Below, one piece after another: positions 29,797 through 33,837 of a stretch of DNA of 33,837 nucleotides (the stretch's first letter is position 1; each line of letters begins with the position of its first letter). Both the position numbers and the translations under genes were made by a program. Source of the stretch: a virus. The stretch is from IMG/VR virus record IMGVR_UViG_3300029267_003252, positions 1 through 33,837 of that record; one strand, 5' to 3'. The notes under the pieces are model-generated. The model did no database searches. It was not told the DNA's origin and saw only the letters and a program-made list of their open reading frames with translations.

Positions 29797-30348
29797 ATGC
29801 AAACCCTGGTAATAAAGGACGGCCTTGATCTCTGGACGATTGAGGAGTATAACCCGGCCCTTCACCCGGCGGTCGACCTCAACGACGAGAACGCCTACAC
29901 GCCATCTGCACCGGGGGCCGCAGTTGTCTTGGTATGTCACGAATTCCGCGCCAGCCGCCACAAACTGCTGTTTGATTCTCACGGTAATTACACTGGCTTC
30001 CGCGATACCCGCACCGGGGAGCTCGTTGAAGGCTTTGACCCGGAAACGGGCGAGACCTCCGAGCTCCCCCTCGCCTTTTTTGCCCGCCCGGAGGAGCGCG
30101 ACGGTGTCGTCGGCCTCCTCCGGATCTTCGGGCCCCTGGGCGCGGCGGCGGAGTGGAAGGGCAAGGGGCCCCTCCCGCCGGACCATCTGGGGGGCGATCC
30201 GGTCCCGCTGAAGGATCGGGACCCGGATGAGGGGATCCCGCTCTGGGGCCTGGGGACCGACGGTCTCAGCGGAGGCAAGGTGTCCGTGACCCCGGGCGGC
30301 CGGGGCAATCCGCAATCCGCAAGAGGAGCGAACGATGTCCCAATATAA
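29797..30348 (+). CDS. Hypothetical protein in the tail-fibre block
   Basis: 183 aa from ATG 29797, 2 nt after the preceding stop; a TTG at 29791 is an alternative and neither has a good ribosome-binding site. The product starts MQTLVIKDGLDLWTIEEYN, contains HEFRASRHKLLFDSHGNYTGFRDTRTGELV and DPETGETSELPLAFFARPEE, and is rich in Asp, Gly and Pro. The C-terminus GNPQSARGAND is translated from an AATCCGCA array (30306-30323), which also provides the purine-rich site for the next gene. No family recognised; probable tail or fibre-associated protein by location. Confidence 0.55.
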   Translation: MQTLVIKDGLDLWTIEEYNPALHPAVDLNDENAYTPSAPGAAVVLVCHEFRASRHKLLFDSHGNYTGFRDTRTGELVEGFDPETGETSELPLAFFARPEERDGVVGLLRIFGPLGAAAEWKGKGPLPPDHLGGDPVPLKDRDPDEGIPLWGLGTDGLSGGKVSVTPGGRGNPQSARGANDVPI

Positions 30349-31000
30349 AGCCGGCAACGTCGACCTGACCAACGGCTCCGCCGCCGTAGTGGGGCACGAC
30401 ACCGTATGGACCGCGGCACACGAGGGGAAACCCTTCCGCCGCCGGGGCCTCGGCACCGCCTACATTATCCAGACCGTTACCGACAACACCCACCTCACCC
30501 TGTCCACCGTCTACGGGGGTTCCTCGGAAAACGGGGTCAACTACGACATTTTCATGGACTTCACCGCCAACTGCAACTTTAAAGAGGTGGCCAAGGGGGA
30601 ATACGACGGATTCTGGGCTATGACCGACAACATGCGGAAGATAGATGAGATCCTCCAGAAAGAAGTCCGCTTCTTTATCTCCGGCGACCTCTCGGCCGCC
30701 GCGGGTCAGGGAGGGGTCTGGGTGGCCAACTTCTCGGGCGTGATCAAAAAGTGCATCGCTTATATAAAGGATACCGGCTCCTCCGGGAGCACTATCATTG
30801 ACGTCAATATCGCCGGGACATCAATTTTTGCCACGAGGCCCGAGATCCCCTACAGCTGGGCCGAATGCCCCATGGACACCGGCACGATTGATACCGACCA
30901 CGACGATTTCGCCGAGGGGGACGTGATCACCGTGGACATAGACCAGATAGCCGGCGGCACCCCCGACAACCTGACCGTGATTCTGTTTCTGGGGAAATGA
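30335..31000 (+). CDS. Probable tail or baseplate structural protein
   Basis: 221 aa. The N-terminal 70 residues (KAGNVDLTNGSAAVVGHDTVWTAAHEGKPFRRRGLGTAYIIQTV, THLTLSTVYGGSSENGVNYDI) form a compact beta unit common in phage tail proteins, where SxxVxGxGTxW precedes F and Y/IxxV. The rest is beta-rich (GGVWVANFSGVIKKCIAYIKDTGSSGSTIIDVNI; DDFAEGDVITVDIDQIAGG) with a C-terminal strand. GAGGAG precedes the ATG by 7 nt and the stop overlaps the next start by ATGA. Confidence 0.65.
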   Translation: MSQYKAGNVDLTNGSAAVVGHDTVWTAAHEGKPFRRRGLGTAYIIQTVTDNTHLTLSTVYGGSSENGVNYDIFMDFTANCNFKEVAKGEYDGFWAMTDNMRKIDEILQKEVRFFISGDLSAAAGQGGVWVANFSGVIKKCIAYIKDTGSSGSTIIDVNIAGTSIFATRPEIPYSWAECPMDTGTIDTDHDDFAEGDVITVDIDQIAGGTPDNLTVILFLGK

Positions 31001-32295
31001 TCAACATCAGTAATCTCCGGATAGACCCCGACCTGGAGGCCCGCCGTCCCGCCGGCCTGGCCGCCTGGGATTTTTTTCACCCGACCAACCCCCGCCGGCG
31101 GATCCGGATCGTCCGCAGGAAGGACCCCGTTTATTCGACCCGGGAGATTGTGGTGGCGGCCGAGACGGTTAAGCTGGGCGGGATCGGCCTTACGCCACTG
31201 ACCAAAGCGGCCCCGGTCGCGAGCCTGGCCGAGGGGAGGGTGACTTACCCGGGGGCCTGGACGGACTCAGATGTCGAGCTCAAACGGTCGTTTGACCAGG
31301 CCAAGGGCTCTATCCTTATTAATAGCACTAAATGCCCGGCCTCGTTTGATTTCCGGGTGTCTCTACCCCCGGGATGCCGCCTGGAGGGCAGCCGGATCGT
31401 GGACGGCGACGGCAACCTCCGCGCTTGGATTCCCGGCGCCTGGATGGCCGAGTTCTCCCCGGTGGTAGCCCCCGAGGGAGGGGTAGCCCCCGAGTTTTAC
31501 TCGGGGGAAGACGACATCGGCCAGGTCGCCTTTGAGCAAATCGGGGAAACCGTAGTTAGATTTATCCCGGATCGGGCCTGGCTAGAGGACAAAAACAGAA
31601 AATTCCCCGTGATCCTCGATCCCTCGGTAACTCGGCAGGGTGCGAGTTATATTGAGGACGCGTATGGGTCTGGTTATTTTTCTAATCCACCTAAAAATTT
31701 TGGAGGGAGAGTTCTTTTTTATGTGGGCAATCATGGTGGCAATATTTGCCGGGCGTGGCTGAGGCTGGACTCTTCGGCTATCCCGGACGGAGAAATAACA
31801 CTGTTTCAATTGGGTGCGTATTGTCTGGGTTTTGTTACCGGTTCGGTGGCGATTCTTATACTGTATCAGATCAAACCCGCTAACGATTGGGTAGAAGGGA
31901 CCGCAGATGGTACAATACAAGCCGGATCGTCGTGCTGGAATTATGCTAAGTATGATACCCAGCCCTGGGCAGGGTCTGCTGGGTGTGGAACGTCTGGTAC
32001 TGATTATTTTGCCTGGGAAGCAGGAGATCCCGAGACGATTGTTGACGCTACTGGCGCATGGTTTGATTGGGATATTCCTACGGATTGGGCCGATGCCCGC
32101 AAGGCCGGGGAAGACGAGGGGATTTTAATGGTCAGCAACAGCGAAGGGACGCTGACCAAACCGAAGTTTTCCTCCACCGAATACACCACCGACCCCGATC
32201 TCCAGCCATATTTTTATATTGAGTATGAGCCGGAGGCCGCCACCGGCTCCGGGCGCCGCCGCAGGATGGTTCAACACCGGAGGATTCAATGCTGA
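30997..32295 (+). CDS. DNRLRE-like putative fibre or adhesin protein
   Basis: 432 aa. N-terminal residues 1-190 are beta-rich and end with KFPVILDPSV, as often precedes a DNRLRE module. The following domain, ASYIEDAYGSGYFSNPPKNFGGRVLFYVGNHGG with RAWLRLDSSAIP and IKPANDWVEGTADG, matches the DNRLRE carbohydrate-binding-like pattern found in cell-surface and phage fibre proteins. DNA for this module (about 31640-32060) is AT-rich compared with both ends. A repeat related to CCCCCGAG is translated at 31462-31507 (VVAPEGGVAPEFYSGED). Likely a receptor-binding fibre; specificity unknown. It overlaps the next gene by 7 bp. Confidence 0.65.
   Translation: MINISNLRIDPDLEARRPAGLAAWDFFHPTNPRRRIRIVRRKDPVYSTREIVVAAETVKLGGIGLTPLTKAAPVASLAEGRVTYPGAWTDSDVELKRSFDQAKGSILINSTKCPASFDFRVSLPPGCRLEGSRIVDGDGNLRAWIPGAWMAEFSPVVAPEGGVAPEFYSGEDDIGQVAFEQIGETVVRFIPDRAWLEDKNRKFPVILDPSVTRQGASYIEDAYGSGYFSNPPKNFGGRVLFYVGNHGGNICRAWLRLDSSAIPDGEITLFQLGAYCLGFVTGSVAILILYQIKPANDWVEGTADGTIQAGSSCWNYAKYDTQPWAGSAGCGTSGTDYFAWEAGDPETIVDATGAWFDWDIPTDWADARKAGEDEGILMVSNSEGTLTKPKFSSTEYTTDPDLQPYFYIEYEPEAATGSGRRRRMVQHRRIQC
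31462..31507. repeat. GGTAGCCCCCGAG repeat, inverted copy
   Basis: Two GGTAGCCCCCGAG units, the second forming the palindrome CCCCCGAG-TTTTA-CTCGGGGG. It is the reverse orientation of the repeats at 4461, 5854 and 6261 and lies in frame in the DNRLRE-like gene. Confidence 0.85.
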
Positions 32296-33113
32296 GAAAA
32301 AAACAGGCGACCGCGGACGTGATCCTCTCCCTGCCGCTACTAAGAAACGATGGGACACAGGCGTCCGGTTTGACCCTGGGAACGCTGTCAACAAAGATTA
32401 TCAAGCCCGACGGCACGGCTTTATCGGGCTATACTGAGGCGACGTTCACGGAGCCCGGCGGCGACGGTGTTTATGTCTGCAAATTCCCGGCCGGGGCGGA
32501 AACGAAGGCTTTTAATCAGGAGGATCAAGCCAATCCCTACGTCGTCACCCTGGACAGCTCCACCGAGGATGTGGAGCCCACCACCGTCGAGGTCTGGATC
32601 GCCTCTCAATATCCCTGGGCGTCGGGCCTGGAGACTACGCTGACGGCAATCAAGGGGAGCGGTTGGTCGGATGAAACGCTGGTGGATATCCGGGCCGCGA
32701 TCGCGGCCCTCGTGCCCCCGGCGTACAGCGAGCTGATCCTGGTCCAGAACCAGGAGATCGTCCTCTCGGGGCAAACCGGGCCGTTCAAGATCAAGAAAAA
32801 TGACCGCCTACCGGCGTTGACCATCCAGCTCCTAAACGGCGGGGACAACAGCGCGATCGACCTGACCGAGGCCTCGTCGGTCAAGGTCTACATGAAAAAC
32901 AAGTCCACCGGCACGCTCAAGATCAACGGCTCCAGCGCCACTGTCACCGACGCCGCCAACGGCCGGGTCAAATACTCCTGGGCCGCTGCGGACACCGACA
33001 CCGCCGGGAGCTACCTGTTTGAGTTTAAAATCGACTGGGGATCTTCTATTTATCAGACGGTCCCTGCCCAGACGGTCCTGCAAATCGAGGTCGTCGAAGA
33101 CCTCGCCGGTTAG
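32289..33113 (+). CDS. Fibre/baseplate protein with BppU-like C-terminal domain
   Basis: 274 aa. Residues about 1-110 form a beta domain (ADVILSLPLLRNDGTQASGLT, LSTKIIKPDGTALSGYTEATFTE, DGVYVCKFPAG), then a helical section (WSDETLVDIRAAIAALV). The C-terminal part, KNDRLPALTIQLLNGGDNSAIDLTEASSVKVYMKNKSTGTLKINGSSATV, with GRVKYSWAAADTDTAGSYLFEFKI, resembles the N-terminal domain of BppU-type baseplate proteins: an Ig-like fold with the PxLxxxLxxxxG..DLTGA pattern. It is the last protein-coding gene. The N-terminal region is similar in style to fibre connectors. Confidence 0.65.
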   Translation: MLRKKQATADVILSLPLLRNDGTQASGLTLGTLSTKIIKPDGTALSGYTEATFTEPGGDGVYVCKFPAGAETKAFNQEDQANPYVVTLDSSTEDVEPTTVEVWIASQYPWASGLETTLTAIKGSGWSDETLVDIRAAIAALVPPAYSELILVQNQEIVLSGQTGPFKIKKNDRLPALTIQLLNGGDNSAIDLTEASSVKVYMKNKSTGTLKINGSSATVTDAANGRVKYSWAAADTDTAGSYLFEFKIDWGSSIYQTVPAQTVLQIEVVEDLAG

Positions 33114-33201
33114 GAAGGAATGGATATTAAAGGATAGAGGGGAGCACAGCAGAGAGGGCCTCACCCCTCCCCGCCGATCCTGGCGGCAACCAGGACGCGG
33201 T

Positions 33202-33232
33202 GGCTGGGAGGGGTGCTGGGACCCTCCCAGCC
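33202..33232 (+). terminator. GC-rich hairpin, possible terminator of the late operon
   Basis: GGCTGGGAGGG (33202-33212), 9-nt loop, CCCTCCCAGCC (33222-33232): a perfect 11-bp stem. It is followed by TTCCCCTATT, not a proper T run, so intrinsic termination would be weak. It lies between the last protein gene and the tRNA. Confidence 0.5.
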
Positions 33233-33251
33233 TTCCCCTATTAAAAGGAGA

Positions 33252-33326
33252 AGCGGAGTGGAGGAGTGGTCACCTTGGGAGGTTCATACCCTCCAGACGT
33301 CGGTTCGAATCCGGCCTCCGCAACCA
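33252..33326 (+). tRNA. tRNA-Met (CAT), initiator-like
   Basis: All arms can be folded. The acceptor stem AGCGGAG pairs with CTCCGC at six positions and 1:72 is an A-A mismatch. D arm GAGG/CCTT with an 8-nt loop containing GG. Anticodon stem GGAGG/CCTCC with loop TTCATAC, anticodon CAT. A 4-nt variable region AGAC. T arm GTCGG/CCGGC with loop TTCGAAT. Discriminator A and encoded CCA. The unpaired 1:72 position and A11-T24 pair are bacterial initiator marks, and the T arm and 3' end match bacterial tRNA-fMet closely. The third mark, three G-C pairs next to the anticodon loop, is incomplete (AGG/CCT). It may be phage-carried or flanking host DNA. Confidence 0.82.
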
Positions 33327-33358
33327 AGCTCCACTCCCCAATTTTAGGTTTTCTTTCT

Positions 33359-33402
33359 TGTGGACAACTCGGAGATTTTATCCCGCCTTTAGCTGTGGAT
33401 AA
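33359..33402. promoter_or_regulatory. Two DnaA-box-like 9-mers
   Basis: TGTGGACAA (33359-33367) and TGTGGATAA (33394-33402) are the reverse complements of TTGTCCACA and TTATCCACA, both standard DnaA-box forms, in the same orientation 35 bp apart and both followed by CTC. Their neighbourhood is AT-richer than the genome. Two boxes alone do not make an origin. Confidence 0.4.
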
Positions 33403-33442
33403 CTCCCAGGTGCACTTCCCCAGCCGCCCCCGATGAGCTAAA

Positions 33443-33542
33443 ATCTCACCTAATTAAACCGCCGGGATTCAAACGATGGTTTGATTTTTCGGCAAAATGC
33501 GACAAGTGTCGTTTTCGGCCCTGCTTTTCGCGTCGCTGCTCA
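33443..33542. repeat. Left arm of a perfect 100-bp inverted repeat
   Basis: Begins ATCTCACCTAATTAAACC and ends GTCGCTGCTCA. Identical to the reverse complement of 33738-33837. The arm itself contains two small dyads, TCAAAC-GATG-GTTTGA (33469-33484) and CGACA-AG-TGTCG (33500-33511). Confidence 0.97.
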
Positions 33543-33737
33543 TCTTCCCGCCTCTGGCGGGATTCCTTTCAGGAAGCTAAAGTCAAAGGTGACATTTGGA
33601 TTTACTACCCTGCCCCCGTAAAATCCGGCTAGAAAAAATCCCCCGATAATATACCATCGCACAGTCGCCATATAGAACTGTCGTAGTGTCATCATGTCCT
33701 TGTGTCTTAGGGTCTTCAAAAACCCCGCGGGTATTCC

Positions 33738-33837
33738 TGAGCAGCGACGCGAAAAGCAGGGCCGAAAACGACACTTGTCGCATTTTGCCGAAAAATCAAA
33801 CCATCGTTTGAATCCCGGCGGTTTAATTAGGTGAGAT
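33738..33837. repeat. Right arm of the 100-bp inverted repeat, at the window edge
   Basis: Reverse complement of 33443-33542 over all 100 bases; the arm's last base is the last base of the window. Arms plus 195-bp centre form a 395-bp unit like a miniature inverted-repeat element, or mark a fold-back or repeat-collapse end of the contig. Confidence 0.97.

Larger units (their letters stand above)
33327..33837. other. Non-coding right end
   Basis: No supported gene. Contains two DnaA-box-like 9-mers (33359, 33394) and the 100-bp inverted repeat pair (33443-33542, 33738-33837). The 195-bp centre between the arms has no clear coding frame; a 66-aa frame on the minus strand crosses from the arm and centre and shows no coding bias. 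Confidence 0.6.

Noticed and set aside
33583-33783. 66-aa minus-strand frame crossing the inverted repeat
   Set aside because: No coding bias or family features; its N-terminal part is the repeat arm.

Overview
The window is an almost complete genome of a Mu-like transposable phage (prophage or phage contig) in GC-rich DNA. Every convincing gene lies on the + strand and most neighbours overlap or nearly touch. The host cannot be named from sequence alone. A type I signal peptide, a lipobox protein and many dispersed host-type intergenic repeats (AATCCGCA arrays, CCCCCGAG..CTCGGGGG palindromes, AGTTTCTAG arrays, ATTCCC-N8/9-GGGAAT elements) suggest a poorly characterised, probably diderm, environmental bacterium. 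Both window edges lie in or next to repeats, so this is probably a contig that broke at repeats. No Mu-type repressor and no recognisable left end is present.

Layout. (1) 37-7740, early/middle region: MuA-like DDE transposase, MuB-like AAA ATPase, a lytic transglycosylase, a 32-aa membrane peptide, a zinc-ribbon-like protein, a Gam-like DNA-end protector, a thioredoxin-fold protein, a winged-helix protein, a small membrane protein, a GemA/gp16-like protein and a MerR-type HTH protein. A promoter with a structured leader then precedes a Cys/His protein and an XRE-type regulator, followed by a strong terminator (7767-7797). (2) 7795-9147, lysis/entry region, starting with an 86-bp element that recurs at 14097: holin-like protein, coiled-coil protein, a membrane protein interrupted at a T9 run, and a small helical protein. 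(3) 9080-17884, Mu-type head: small and large terminase, a portal-MuF fusion, an AT-rich extra gene, protease with nested scaffold, decoration-like protein, gpT major capsid, an exported protein, and a gp35-like protein; a terminator follows. (4) 18069-28896, tail: gp36, gpG and gp37-like connector proteins, a tail-tube-like protein split by a frameshift, a G/GT chaperone pair with an exact A AAA AAC slippery site, a short tape measure, a DUF2460-like protein, a gpL-like Cys protein and a 1,499-aa J-like tip protein. No tail sheath was found, so the tail is probably long and non-contractile, as in the B3/D3112 transposable siphophages. (5) 28897-33113, fibre and host-range genes with AT-rich modules. 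(6) 33114-33837: hairpin, an initiator-like tRNA(CAT), two DnaA-box-like 9-mers and a perfect 100-bp inverted repeat ending at the window edge.

How it works together. MuA and MuB would drive replicative transposition, and Gam would protect DNA ends. Middle genes include the candidate late regulator. Two copies of one non-coding element sit where Mu has its lys and I late promoters, suggesting one activator switches on lysis/packaging and head/tail genes together. The least expected elements are the leader near 7048-7210, in which one segment can pair either with the 5' end or with the ribosome-binding site, the initiator-like tRNA, the T9 frameshift, and the extent to which host repeats have become coding sequence.
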